The position numbers were made by a program, and so were the translations under genes. This document shows positions 54,301-62,311 of a stretch of DNA of 64,000 nucleotides, one piece after another. The stretch's first letter is position 1; each line of letters begins with the position of its first letter. Origin of the DNA: Lewinellaceae bacterium (GTDB lineage Bacteria > Bacteroidota > Bacteroidia > Chitinophagales > Saprospiraceae); the NCBI GenBank assembly GCA_020636225.1, contig JACJYI010000004.1, positions 186,001 through 250,000 on the forward strand, in the 5' to 3' direction. The notes under the pieces were generated by a model. It saw only the letters and a program-made list of their open reading frames with translations, ran no database searches and was not told the DNA's origin.

Positions 54301-55561
54301 TCCTGAAGAATTGACCTGCTCGGTGACGACGGTGGAACTCCTGGCCGTACCGGTCAATTATAGTGGCACACTCATCTGGGACTGGTCAACGCCAGATGGC
54401 CAGTTTGTCGGACCAAGCCAAGGCAATCCTGTATCTGTAAACGCCCCGGGAACCTACCAGGTCATCTGGACCATCCCGGAAAACGGATGTACGGGAAGTG
54501 CCTTTCTGGTGGTCCAGGAGAATGTGACCACTCCCACCGCCGACGCCGGCCCGGATGCCAAGCTGCCCTGCGATCCTCCCGTGGTCATGCTGGACGGAAC
54601 CGGATCCTTCGGGCAGGGAGGATTAAGCTACACCTGGAGCAGTCCAGATGGACAGATCGCTTCGGGTGCCCAGACGGCCCAGCCGGAAGTGATGGTGGCC
54701 GGACACTATGCGCTGATCGTGACCGATCCCGTCAATGGCTGCACTGCCGTGGATACGGTGGTCATCAGCCAATCTATTCCATCCGGCTTGACCTACGATC
54801 TGGTCCCCCCTGGTTGCCGGCGGGCACAAGGCGAATTCGTCCTGCTGGGATCGACCGGAGGAACGCCTCCCTATCAGTTCACCATCGATTCGATAGAAGG
54901 GACATTCGGGCAGGGCGAAGGTCTGCTGCTGGACCCCGGTCCCTGGTCGGTCACCCTCCTCGATGCCCAGGGTTGTACTTTTGATACGATGATCATCATG
55001 CCTGACCGGGAGGATCTTCAATTATTGGTTCCCCAGGAAGTTTGGATCAGCTATGGCGACTCGGGCCTCATCGAACTGAACATCAATGTCCCCTCCTCGC
55101 AGGTAGATACCATCCTCTGGAACCCGAACATCTGGCTGACCCCCAGCAGTGATCCGCTGGTATGGTACACCCATGCACCACTGGCCACCCAATACCAAGT
55201 CACCGTGGAAACGATTGATGGCTGTGAAGCCAAAGGGGTGATCCAGGTGCTGATCGACAATGACCCCGTCCTGTTTGTCCCCAATGTCTTCTCACCGAAT
55301 GAGGCCGATGGCATCAATGATCGCTTCTACCCCTTCTCTCGTCCGGGAACGGTCAATCGGATCGTAAGCATGGGTGTGTACGACCGCTGGGGAACCCGCC
55401 TGTTTTATCGGGAAGATTTTCCGCCGGATGATGAATCCTACGGATGGGATGGCACCTTCCGGCAGAACTCCCTGAATCCGGCCGTCTTTATCTGGGTCAT
55501 CGAAGCCGAACTGAATACAGGGGAAAAGGTGCTGCTCAAAGGCGATGTCACCTTGTTCTGA
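51317..55561 (+). CDS. Giant T9SS type B adhesin, paralog 3 of 3
   Basis: 1,414 residues with an unusually short signal-like start (MWVQFILLFFSGFGPVLPPSA), 78 bases after paralog 2. Domain order is the same: Ig-like (WTPAAGLSDPNVLDP), jelly roll (NGDFEAGNTGFTSNY...GDHTSGSGNMMVIDG...GNDFAIDDVFL), bridging module (ITVLDEIVETQSFEMCFGESI), ten Ig/PKD-like repeats, PPGCRRAQGEFVLLG and WNPNIWLTPSSDPLVWYTHAPLATQYQVTVET modules, and CHU_C terminus (VPNVFSPNEADGIND...GDVTLF). Long stretches are nearly identical to paralog 1, notably the jelly roll and the last ~250 residues. This suggests either the more recent duplication (1/3) or gene conversion skipping over paralog 2. Confidence 0.9.
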   Translation: MWVQFILLFFSGFGPVLPPSACNETIQAGPDQILCHPGGTVDLNGSFSGNEISSLEWTPAAGLSDPNVLDPTATVTQTTTYTLTIKAPSGNNLIINGDFEAGNTGFTSNYWYGNPGLSPGGYSVQSNPVVCNGGFSQCGDHTSGSGNMMVIDGSTTPGITFFCQTVPVNPNTDYYFEFYVTSVYPVSPANVQATFNGIPVGSVSATANTCEWIQFATVWNSGGASSVTICLEDLNIIGGGNDFAIDDVFLREICEYEDEVTITVLDEIVETQSFEMCFGESIEVGGQYFDDAGDYDVVLSSFQGCDSTIQVHIDVADVEAYILQADPLNCYQDQTSLDGSLSVGSNGIGSFSWTTTGGMILSNPLSAAITIGGGGTYQLLVSTTLGSITCYDSITIDVPIDTVQPVVSIDAPPFLSCQDSTLLLVAVANPLPGSAFIEWDTPDGMILNGQNSLNPLIQGPGMYIIAVTDPANGCIGMDTTLVLADTSKPVILPIGVPDLTCRDTVSHIQITIPSPAAGVTLQWSTSNGLILNGSDSTILSAGAAGTYTLVATDTLSGCTSTWTTSVTEDKTIPTVQLPLQDTLGCQQTQIQATALVPSGQDSLSISWSSANGSFNSPTDSLIVLLGSEGDYQVLVENLANGCLDSAAITIVRNEVLPHVDAGPDLVLDCVQDTALAISGGSDQGPGFDYQWATTSGSITGDTLLQPVFSAAGTYILTVLNTQNLCSDTDTLEVTDIRSFPLADIQPALTLTCADPTIPLDGSASDQGHHLYLWTGPGTIQNPGTLNPEIQSPGWFTLMVTDTINHCQASDSILVMQDIAPPISTINPPDSLDCNHPTITLDASASAPGGQLNFKWSTGNGNIVSGATTPTPSVSGGGIYTVLITNTANGCTTLDSVFVYQDPDLPVVSILPADTLTCLVNQLTLGATYQSPNPGVTFQWSTSNGQILNGGTTLSPEVGSPGVYTLVLTDPNTGCTAADEVQVVENTTVPQVDLPDPEELTCSVTTVELLAVPVNYSGTLIWDWSTPDGQFVGPSQGNPVSVNAPGTYQVIWTIPENGCTGSAFLVVQENVTTPTADAGPDAKLPCDPPVVMLDGTGSFGQGGLSYTWSSPDGQIASGAQTAQPEVMVAGHYALIVTDPVNGCTAVDTVVISQSIPSGLTYDLVPPGCRRAQGEFVLLGSTGGTPPYQFTIDSIEGTFGQGEGLLLDPGPWSVTLLDAQGCTFDTMIIMPDREDLQLLVPQEVWISYGDSGLIELNINVPSSQVDTILWNPNIWLTPSSDPLVWYTHAPLATQYQVTVETIDGCEAKGVIQVLIDNDPVLFVPNVFSPNEADGINDRFYPFSRPGTVNRIVSMGVYDRWGTRLFYREDFPPDDESYGWDGTFRQNSLNPAVFIWVIEAELNTGEKVLLKGDVTLF

Positions 55562-55703
55562 CACATGTTGTCCATCGGGATATCCTGGATCCTGGATCGA
55601 TATCGATGAGGATAGCCTTCCTTCTGGCACTGCGAAGGAAGAATGGGTGATTCAGGAATCAATCACGGCTCATCCCCGTCAAAGAACCGATCGGATCATT
55701 GGT

Positions 55704-56315
55704 TCAGAATGCGTACGTGACACCCAACTCAACAGCATACTGGTGACGAATCCCCCCTGAGGTCCATGCAGAGCCGCTTTCCAGGATACTCCGTCGAACC
55801 ACATCCCTCTCCTGGATAGTGCTTCGCACAATGGCCCTGCCAAATAGGGCCCAATGGTCGGTAAGGGCATAATGATCCTCCAATACCAGATGCAGCATGG
55901 GCAGGGTCGAGGTATGTCGTTCCATGATCACCCCGACAGAATGGATATCCCGGGCATAGTTGAAGATCGTATGCATGAGGCTGAGCCCCCCACCGAGATA
56001 TAGGTCATGATACCTGGACCCCGGAACCAGGTTGATGAGTGCACTGGCATCCGCATTGACGACGAACTCCCGGTTGGTAAAGGCAAAGATTGGTGTTGTC
56101 GTCACATAATTCCCTTGCATCCATCCGGCCGAACCGCTGAAGGCCAGCATCTTTCCTACCGGATGCAGATACTGGATACCCATACCCAGCCCTGACGCTC
56201 TCTCATAAGGAGTTGTGCCGTACCTGGCGGAGATGGATACCCGGGGCGCTTCCGTCTGGGCCATGCCATGAACGGCCGTCAGCAGGAATAGGGGCAGGAA
56301 CATGAGCGCTTTCAT
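55704..56315 (-). CDS. Outer-membrane beta-barrel protein
   Basis: ATG 56315 yields the signal peptide MKALMFLPLFLLTAVHGMAQ and a 203-residue barrel-like protein. Amphipathic strands such as RVSISARYGTTPYERASGLGMGIQYLHPVG, MLAFSGSAGWMQGNYVT, DLYLGGGLSLMHTIF and HWALFGRAIVRSTIQ alternate with short loops, and it ends in HQYAVELGVTYAF with a terminal Phe, the usual signal for barrel insertion. It converges on the adhesin cluster. Function unknown. Confidence 0.7.
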   Translation of the reverse strand: MKALMFLPLFLLTAVHGMAQTEAPRVSISARYGTTPYERASGLGMGIQYLHPVGKMLAFSGSAGWMQGNYVTTTPIFAFTNREFVVNADASALINLVPGSRYHDLYLGGGLSLMHTIFNYARDIHSVGVIMERHTSTLPMLHLVLEDHYALTDHWALFGRAIVRSTIQERDVVRRSILESGSAWTSGGIRHQYAVELGVTYAF

Positions 56316-56756
56316 GAACGAAGTTTGAGACGATGATCCAAACAGGAAAATTTGAACATGCATGGCCAAATTTATTCCCTGAAAGCCGTAAAAATCCTCT
56401 TCAAGACAAGGCATTAATGCATTTTAATTCCAGGATGTCATGCTCATGATTGCGTGAAAATGGAATCTGATACCTCGGGCAACATGCTCTTGTGATCCTG
56501 CGTGTTCCACCCAATTCCAAAATGAACGCCTTCCTGGGATTCCGGAGAGCCCGGAAGAAGACAGATCGATCATAGGAAAGGAAGGCAATAACATACCCTT
56601 CGTGAATTCACTCTCCCATGGTCACCAGACAGTCCATTTGGATGTCCCATGGAATGTGTCTGCCGCAAGCGACCGGTTCACTTCAGAAATACTGAAAGAA
56701 AGGATCTTTCGATCTGCAGCAGGAAGGTATGATCCGGACAGGGTCAACCAAACACC
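56316..56756. other. Intergenic gap
   Basis: About 440 bases with no gene-like frame, palindrome or repeat that I can support. Confidence 0.4.
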
Positions 56757-57572
56757 CTATGGCACCACGATCTTCTCGGTCCACCGGGCCAGCTGACCTT
56801 CCCAGGCCAGGAGATAGCAACCGGCAGGCAAGCCACCCAGATCGATGCGAACCTGATTCGCTCCATTCAGATGCTGGACAGATCTGATGCTTCCCTGGAG
56901 ATCATAGATCGTGATCGTACTCCTTGACCCGGGAACCTGAAGCTCGACGAACACGCCTGGCCGGTGCGAGAGGATCGCCCATCCGTCAGGCCGGGTGGCC
57001 TGAACAGAGGATGCTCCTTCCTCTGTCAGGGTGGTATTGATGAATGCGGCACCATCACCATTGGAATTCCCGTTGGCATTGGTGGCCACACCCGCTGCAT
57101 AGACACGGACATCTCCGGTGCCCACTGCCGGGGCGACCCAGTCGACCTGAAAGGTGTCTTTCAGGGAGGGGTATTGTTGTTCGGGATAGGTCCGATTGTT
57201 GACGGTGCGAATGGCTACCCCAGTAGGTGGGTTCTGAAACGTGCCCGCCTGGGCATGGCCAGCCCCGGCCAGCGCCACAGCCTGGAAGCCATACTGCTGG
57301 GCATTCATGTTCGCCTTGACGATCACCCTCATCGTGTAGACCTCCCCGGGCATGTAGCTCGTGATCGGCTGATTGTCCTTCAGCATCTTCAGATCAATCG
57401 AGGTATTGAAATTGCCACTGGAATGACACGCCTGACAAGGCCCGGAACTGAGCGGACTTCCCGTCCGGTCGGCCTTCTGGACAAGAGCCACACCTCCTGC
57501 ATTGCCAAGGAGAAAGATGATGCCAATGGCTCCGGCAATCACCGGAGTCAAGGCAGAGTAAGTCTTCTTCAT
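56757..57572 (-). CDS. Choice-of-anchor V / reeler-like T9SS protein with one CxxCH motif
   Basis: 271 residues. A signal/TM segment (VIAGAIGIIFLLGNAGG) is followed by GSPLSSGPCQACHSSGNF, a single CxxCH heme-binding-type motif at about residues 46-50. The next ~120 residues form the beta-sandwich of the choice-of-anchor V family (YMPGEVYTMRVIVKANMNAQQYGFQAVAL...VDWVAPAVGTGDVRVYAAGVATNANGNSNGDGAAF). The tail (RSTITIYDLQGSIRSVQHL...LPAGCYLLAWEG) is a type A T9SS sorting domain. A c-type heme is possible, but in this family the motif may serve another role. Very close upstream (4 bases) is the start-side of the acyltransferase gene end at 57577. Confidence 0.8.
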   Translation of the reverse strand: MKKTYSALTPVIAGAIGIIFLLGNAGGVALVQKADRTGSPLSSGPCQACHSSGNFNTSIDLKMLKDNQPITSYMPGEVYTMRVIVKANMNAQQYGFQAVALAGAGHAQAGTFQNPPTGVAIRTVNNRTYPEQQYPSLKDTFQVDWVAPAVGTGDVRVYAAGVATNANGNSNGDGAAFINTTLTEEGASSVQATRPDGWAILSHRPGVFVELQVPGSRSTITIYDLQGSIRSVQHLNGANQVRIDLGGLPAGCYLLAWEGQLARWTEKIVVP

Positions 57573-57576
57573 ACGT

Positions 57577-58125
57577 TCAGGTAAAGCTTTTTTCGGGATA
57601 CTTTCCGGGAATTCCCCGGAAATAGTCGCTGATCTCTTTCAGGTCCTTCTCCGGGTCCGGTCCGGGGTAGAACAACGGACCGAATAAAACGGTTCTGATT
57701 TGGTAGTTAAAGGAACACAGCAGGATCGGAATACCTGCCTTCCTGGCGATATAATAGAATCCGGTTCGCAGGGCGTCCACCTTCTTCCGAGTCCCTTCCG
57801 GAGCGATGGAGATCACAAATTCGTCATGCTGGTTGAAGATATCCACCACGGAATCCACCAGGTTGGTGCGCTTTCGGCGATCGACCGGATATCCGCCCAA
57901 CCATCGGAACAACCAGCCGAAGGGTGGAATGAACAGGCTGTGCTTGCCCAGGAACTTGATATCCACACCCACCGCCCTTCGAGTGAGCAGGCCGATGGGG
58001 AAGTCCCAATTGGAGGTATGGGGCACGACGGCGATGATCAGCTTGGGCGGTCGAGGCTCCGGGTAGTTGGCCACCGTCCATCCAAAAAGTCGAAGAATCC
58101 ATCTGCTGAATCGCTGTCCGAGCAT
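57577..58125 (-). CDS. Acyltransferase, PlsC-like (lysophospholipid acyltransferase family)
   Basis: 182 residues, short for the fold. The active-site motif is HTSNWD (His36, Asp41) and the substrate motif is APEGTRKK (about 108-115), with VDRRKRTNLV between them. The HTSNWD form and small size are typical of a Bacteroidota subgroup of uncharacterised acyltransferases, and the acyl acceptor is unknown. The gene is transcribed away from the CotH-family gene, and the two starts are only ~43 bases apart, so their promoters must overlap. It ends four bases before the choice-of-anchor V gene and may be co-transcribed with it. Confidence 0.85.
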   Translation of the reverse strand: MLGQRFSRWILRLFGWTVANYPEPRPPKLIIAVVPHTSNWDFPIGLLTRRAVGVDIKFLGKHSLFIPPFGWLFRWLGGYPVDRRKRTNLVDSVVDIFNQHDEFVISIAPEGTRKKVDALRTGFYYIARKAGIPILLCSFNYQIRTVLFGPLFYPGPDPEKDLKEISDYFRGIPGKYPEKSFT

Positions 58126-58168
58126 TCCTATTCGCTTGAAAGTCGAAAATATCGCTTTCTTTTGTCAA

Positions 58169-60469
58169 ATGGTGCGCAAATGGATCATCGGGTTGTCCGC
58201 CTTCTTCCTGGTCATCGCCGGCCGGGCGCAGGAAGTGGACTTCTCCCTCCATGGCGGATGGTATGATCATCCTGTGGAGGTCCGGCTGTCATCAGCAGGT
58301 GAAACCATCTACTATACCCTGGACGGGAATCCTCCGCGCCCAGGAGCATCGACCTATCGGAAACCCATTCAGCTGGATCGGACCACGATCATTCGAGCGA
58401 TCGCATGCCGGGGGCGTAGCTGCGGACCGGAACAAGCCCAGACCTTCCTGATCAACGAGCCGGTGAGCCGGTTCCCCACAATTTCCGTTGCCGTAGCTCC
58501 GTGGACACTCTTCGACCCCGAGCACGGCATCTATCGCGAGGGCTGGATGTCCGAAAATCACACCTGGAAAAAGGAAGGGGCCAACTTCTGGAGCAAGAAG
58601 GAACTTCCCGCCCATGCCGAGATCTACGATGCCGAAGGTCAGCAGGTGTTCAATGCCAACACCGGATTCCGGCTCTTCGGAGGGATGAGCCGGCTGTTCA
58701 AGCAGAAAAGCTTCTCCCTCGTCGCCCGTGAGAAATACGGTCCCAAACGGATCGGGTATCCCATTTTTGGCAAAAAGGGCCTGAACAAGTTCAAGTACCT
58801 GGTCCTGCGCAACAGTGGCAGTGACTTTGGAAAGACCCAGTTTCGCGATGCTCTGATGACCACCCTGATCCAGGACTGGGATCTGGAAAAACAGGACTAT
58901 CAACCCGCCCACGTCTACCTCAACGGCACCTATTGGGGGCTGTACAATGCCCGCGAAAAGATCAATCGCTTCTTCCTGGAAGGGCATACCGGCACCGACC
59001 GCGACAGCATTGACCTGTTGGAGCATAATGCCCATGCCAAGGTAGGTTCGTCTGCTCATTACAAGCGCATGCTGGAGTATATCCGCACGCATGACCTCGC
59101 GGTTGATTCGCATTTCCAGGTGGTGCAGACCATGATGGAGACGGATAATTTCCTCTACTATGAGATCGCCCAGATCTTCTTTGACAACCAGGATGCCGGT
59201 GGGAACATCCGTTTCTGGCGACCGCGTCAACCCGACGGACGATGGCGCTGGATCCTCTATGATACCGACTGGGGATTCGGATTGAATGACCCCCTGGCCT
59301 ATCGAAACAACAGCCTGGCCTTTCATACCGAAGCGAATGGACCTTCATGGCCCAATCCACCCTGGAGTACCTACCTCCTGCGCAATCTCCTGCGCAACCC
59401 GGCATTTCGCGACCAGTTCATCAAGGCATTCTACGATGCCCTGAACACGGACTTTCATCCAAAGCGGGTAGACCATGTCATCGACCAATTTGCCGATCAG
59501 TATCGTCCTGAGATCCCCCGCCATTTCGAGCGCTGGGGACTGGACATGGCCAAATGGGAGGCTCAGGTGGCCATCATGCGGGACTTTGCCCGACAGCGAC
59601 CCGGCTACATGCGACAGTTCCTGCGGCACATGTTCGACCTGGGTGAAGACACCCCTCTGGCACTCGGATGCACGGAAGGCGGAACCCTGACCCTGAATGG
59701 CAGGACCACATGGGAAGCCGATACGGTCAGCATGGTCTATGGCCAGGGAATGACCATCGATCTCCGGATCCAGCCGAGGCCAGGTTTTCGCTTTGTCGGC
59801 TGGTCGGATGGCATCGGGAAAAACCAGTGGTCCCGCCAATGGACCATCACCCCCGAACAACCGGTCCTCACCGCGATCTTCGAGCCCTACCGCTATGCAC
59901 TGGCCGACCAGGTCATGATCAATGAGATCGGGGCCTACAATAAACGTTCAGGCGACTGGGTGGAGATCTACAATCATTCCAAACAGCCGGTCGATGTCAC
60001 ATCCTGGATCCTGGCAGATGCCAAACATGAATATCGCCTGCCTACATCGGTGATCCCGGCCGGTGGATACCTGGTCTTCTGCCAGGATGAACGTCGATTC
60101 AAGAACCACTTCCCCGGAGTACCCACGGCGGCAGGTACATTCTCATTCGGACTGGACAAGCGCAGTGAGTCGGTCGCCCTGTACACCGAGGATGGTGCCC
60201 TGGTCGACCAGATCCATTACGATGTCATCCCGATGGATACCACGTTTACCCTGGCCCTCCTCCTGCCCACCCTGGACAATAACCTGGCAAAGAACTGGGA
60301 GATCCGGCCGGGACAGGGAACCCCGGGCGGAGGCAACCCCCTGTATCTGGATATGCAGGTCAAGGCCAGGCAGCAATATTGGTTGCGCCTGGGACTGATC
60401 CTGGGCATCCTCTCACTGGTCGGGGGGTTGGTCTACTGGAAACATGTGCACCGGCCGGTCGTCCGGTAG
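58169..60469 (+). CDS. CotH kinase-family protein with lamin-tail domain and C-terminal membrane anchor
   Basis: ATG 58169 gives signal peptide MVRKWIIGLSAFFLVIAGRA and 766 residues. A chitobiase C-terminal-like module (EVRLSSAGETIYYTLDGNPPRPG) comes first. It is followed by a CotH-type kinase domain (about 105-450) with GFRLFGGMSRLFKQKSFSL, YLVLRNSGSD, the PAHVYLNGTYWGLYNAREKI segment and ILYDTDWGFGLND. Then come a divergent InlB B-repeat-like strand set (RPGFRFVGWSDG) and a lamin-tail domain (MINEIGAYNKRSGDWVEIYNHSKQPVDVTSWILADA). The last ~35 residues form a transmembrane helix (LGLILGILSLVGGLVYW) and a basic end instead of a T9SS tail. CotH proteins phosphorylate extracellular proteins in spore formers. 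The target here is unknown. Confidence 0.85.
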   Translation: MVRKWIIGLSAFFLVIAGRAQEVDFSLHGGWYDHPVEVRLSSAGETIYYTLDGNPPRPGASTYRKPIQLDRTTIIRAIACRGRSCGPEQAQTFLINEPVSRFPTISVAVAPWTLFDPEHGIYREGWMSENHTWKKEGANFWSKKELPAHAEIYDAEGQQVFNANTGFRLFGGMSRLFKQKSFSLVAREKYGPKRIGYPIFGKKGLNKFKYLVLRNSGSDFGKTQFRDALMTTLIQDWDLEKQDYQPAHVYLNGTYWGLYNAREKINRFFLEGHTGTDRDSIDLLEHNAHAKVGSSAHYKRMLEYIRTHDLAVDSHFQVVQTMMETDNFLYYEIAQIFFDNQDAGGNIRFWRPRQPDGRWRWILYDTDWGFGLNDPLAYRNNSLAFHTEANGPSWPNPPWSTYLLRNLLRNPAFRDQFIKAFYDALNTDFHPKRVDHVIDQFADQYRPEIPRHFERWGLDMAKWEAQVAIMRDFARQRPGYMRQFLRHMFDLGEDTPLALGCTEGGTLTLNGRTTWEADTVSMVYGQGMTIDLRIQPRPGFRFVGWSDGIGKNQWSRQWTITPEQPVLTAIFEPYRYALADQVMINEIGAYNKRSGDWVEIYNHSKQPVDVTSWILADAKHEYRLPTSVIPAGGYLVFCQDERRFKNHFPGVPTAAGTFSFGLDKRSESVALYTEDGALVDQIHYDVIPMDTTFTLALLLPTLDNNLAKNWEIRPGQGTPGGGNPLYLDMQVKARQQYWLRLGLILGILSLVGGLVYWKHVHRPVVR

Positions 60470-60487
60470 CCGTTCCTGGTCTGTCCA

Positions 60488-60504
60488 TCACTGTTGAGCA
60501 GTGA
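60488..60504. terminator. Small hairpin between convergent genes
   Basis: TCACTG (60488-60493) and CAGTGA (60499-60504) with a five-base loop lie between the CotH-family and SDR gene ends. No U-tract on either strand. Confidence 0.25.
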
Positions 60505-60547
60505 GGCCGGAAATGATCACATGAATACCCATATTCCGGGCATCATC

Positions 60548-61204
60548 TCAATACGTCACCTCCGCCTCAAACTCACCTGGTGCCTGTTCATACAGTCGCC
60601 AGTAGAGATCAGCAATGGATACCGGGTTGTATCGCGGGTCTGAAGGCTGTACATAACCACAAACGGTCACTGTGGCCACATGCACCCTGGACCCCTCTAC
60701 CCGCTTGACCAGCGACTGGACCAGGTTGCGCATCCCGGCTTTGCCAATGCTCAGTGCGGTCCACTCCGGGTGGGGCGAAAGGGCCTGACCTCCGCCAGTA
60801 AAGAAGAGCTTACCTCGATCCTGTTCGAGATATTCCGGCAGGATACCCTGGGCGACATGCAACGCGCCTCCAATGTTCACTTCATTGAGGGTTCGCACCG
60901 TCGACCAGTTCAGGGTCAGCACGTCACGAACTTCTGCAGCGGAGGCATTATACACCACCACATCCGGTATCCCCCGTTCCTTCCGGTGCTCGTCGATCAC
61001 CCTGCGTACGCCATTGGGGTCGGCCACATCCCCGTACATGGCATGTGCGTCGATACCAGCCTCGGTCAGTGCAGCGACCTGTTGATGCAGGTGGTCCTCC
61101 TTGCGGGCGACCAGGGTCACCACAAACCCTTCCGCTCCAAATCGACGGGCTATACCCTGGCTGATGCCCGGTCCGGCACCAAAGATCAAGATCGTCTTTG
61201 CCAT
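60548..61204 (-). CDS. Atypical short-chain dehydrogenase/reductase-like protein
   Basis: ATG 61204 begins with the cofactor-binding Rossmann turn MAKTILIFGAGPGISQGIARRFG. Length is 218 residues. It keeps SDR landmarks: VARKED after strand 2, a DVADP acid, VVVYNASA (NAG-type motif) and VNIGGALHV (Asn110). But the usual catalytic YxxxK is LSIGK (Leu151, Lys155), and the preceding serine motif reads FFTGGGQ. The normal SDR tyrosine/serine pair is therefore absent. Either the catalysis is different or the protein binds NAD(P) without SDR chemistry. Its start lies ~54 bases from the YbeY gene end on the same strand. Confidence 0.75.
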   Translation of the reverse strand: MAKTILIFGAGPGISQGIARRFGAEGFVVTLVARKEDHLHQQVAALTEAGIDAHAMYGDVADPNGVRRVIDEHRKERGIPDVVVYNASAAEVRDVLTLNWSTVRTLNEVNIGGALHVAQGILPEYLEQDRGKLFFTGGGQALSPHPEWTALSIGKAGMRNLVQSLVKRVEGSRVHVATVTVCGYVQPSDPRYNPVSIADLYWRLYEQAPGEFEAEVTY

Positions 61205-61257
61205 ACGTTTGTCTATCTCCGGATAAAGATACGGGTCCCGCACCTGTTCAGGACCGG

Positions 61258-61731
61258 TCAGGTGCCATGGGATTCCATCGGTGGCAGGTTGGCAAGGTAG
61301 TGGTCTTCCTTCTCGCGCATGATGGCCTTTTTCTCGGGTGTCTCATCCTCGTATCCCATCAGGTGGAGGACACCGTGGACCATGACCCGGTGAAGCTCCT
61401 GCAGCATCGGTATACCCAGGTCACGTGCGTTGTCACTAACCCGATCCACGGAGATGAAGATATCCCCGGTCACGGATTGGTCACTATAGGGAAAGGTGAT
61501 CACATCGGTGAGGGTATCGTGATCGAGGTACTGCACATTCATGTCGTGCAGGTAGGTGTCGGAACAAAAGATCAGGGAAATCTCTCCTGGAGGATGGCCT
61601 TCAGCCTTGATGACAGCCAGCAGCCAGTCAGCCGTTGTGCCTTCATTGGACAATGCGAAAGTGACATCTTCCGAATAAAAGGAAATGCCAGCGTCCTGTT
61701 CCTGCCCCGGCAGGTCCGGAAATTCGATCAT
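61258..61731 (-). CDS. ybeY: Endoribonuclease YbeY (16S rRNA maturation)
   Basis: 157 residues from ATG 61731. The zinc site HGVLHLMGYEDET holds His119 and His123, with an acidic residue (Asp129) where many phyla have the third His, as is usual in Bacteroidota. LHDMNVQYLDHDTLTDVITFPYSD and GDIFISVDRV are the family's other signatures. YbeY acts in 17S rRNA processing and 70S quality control. The start overlaps the stop of the ATP-binding protein gene upstream by four bases (61728-61731), so they are co-translated. Confidence 0.92.
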   Translation of the reverse strand: MIEFPDLPGQEQDAGISFYSEDVTFALSNEGTTADWLLAVIKAEGHPPGEISLIFCSDTYLHDMNVQYLDHDTLTDVITFPYSDQSVTGDIFISVDRVSDNARDLGIPMLQELHRVMVHGVLHLMGYEDETPEKKAIMREKEDHYLANLPPMESHGT

Positions 61732-62135
61732 AGATGGAAACCCAGTTCCACCTGACAGCCGTTGCGGTGGAAGCGAACGGAGTCGCACAGGTTGTGCATC
61801 AGGAACACACCACGACCGCCGATCTTGGTGACGTTCTCCGGCATGGTGGGATCCGGCAACTTGCGAAAGTCAAATCCGCAGCCCTCATCCTCGACAACGA
61901 TGGCCAGAGCGCCATTGACATGCTCAGCCCGGACGACCACTTTCTTGTGGATATCCGACCGGTTTCCATGAATGATGGCGTTGTTCACCGCTTCGGTGAG
62001 ACTGATGAGGATATTCCCGTGTTTCTCTTCGGTCAACTGGTGCTCCTCGGCAAGGCGAGCAACAAACGATTCCAGATGACGGATGGAATGGGGATGGGAG
62101 GAAATTCGTAGCATATAGTCCGTGGCCAGGCTCAT
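61728..62135 (-). CDS. RsbW/anti-sigma-type ATP-binding protein (HATPase_c_2)
   Basis: 135 residues forming a single GHKL ATPase domain. The N-box is LISLTEAVNNAIIHGN, G1 is VEDEGCGFD and G2 is GGRGVFLM. The family acts as anti-sigma or serine-kinase switch proteins (RsbW, SpoIIAB) in partner-switch circuits. No obvious anti-anti-sigma partner is next to it. Translationally coupled to YbeY by the ATGA overlap. Confidence 0.88.
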   Translation of the reverse strand: MSLATDYMLRISSHPHSIRHLESFVARLAEEHQLTEEKHGNILISLTEAVNNAIIHGNRSDIHKKVVVRAEHVNGALAIVVEDEGCGFDFRKLPDPTMPENVTKIGGRGVFLMHNLCDSVRFHRNGCQVELGFHL

Positions 62136-62311
62136 ACAGGTTACCTTAATTACTCATAGCAATGCATACCCTTCCTGGAGGCAATCCAGGTAAACACACT
62201 TGTTCATGGGAATACAGTGCCGCCGTGGCAGCGGGGGAAAGACAGCCTATTTCCTTTCCACCAAACCAAAAACCATAGGCTTGAATGGAAAGTTCCCGAC
62301 AATTTGCAACA

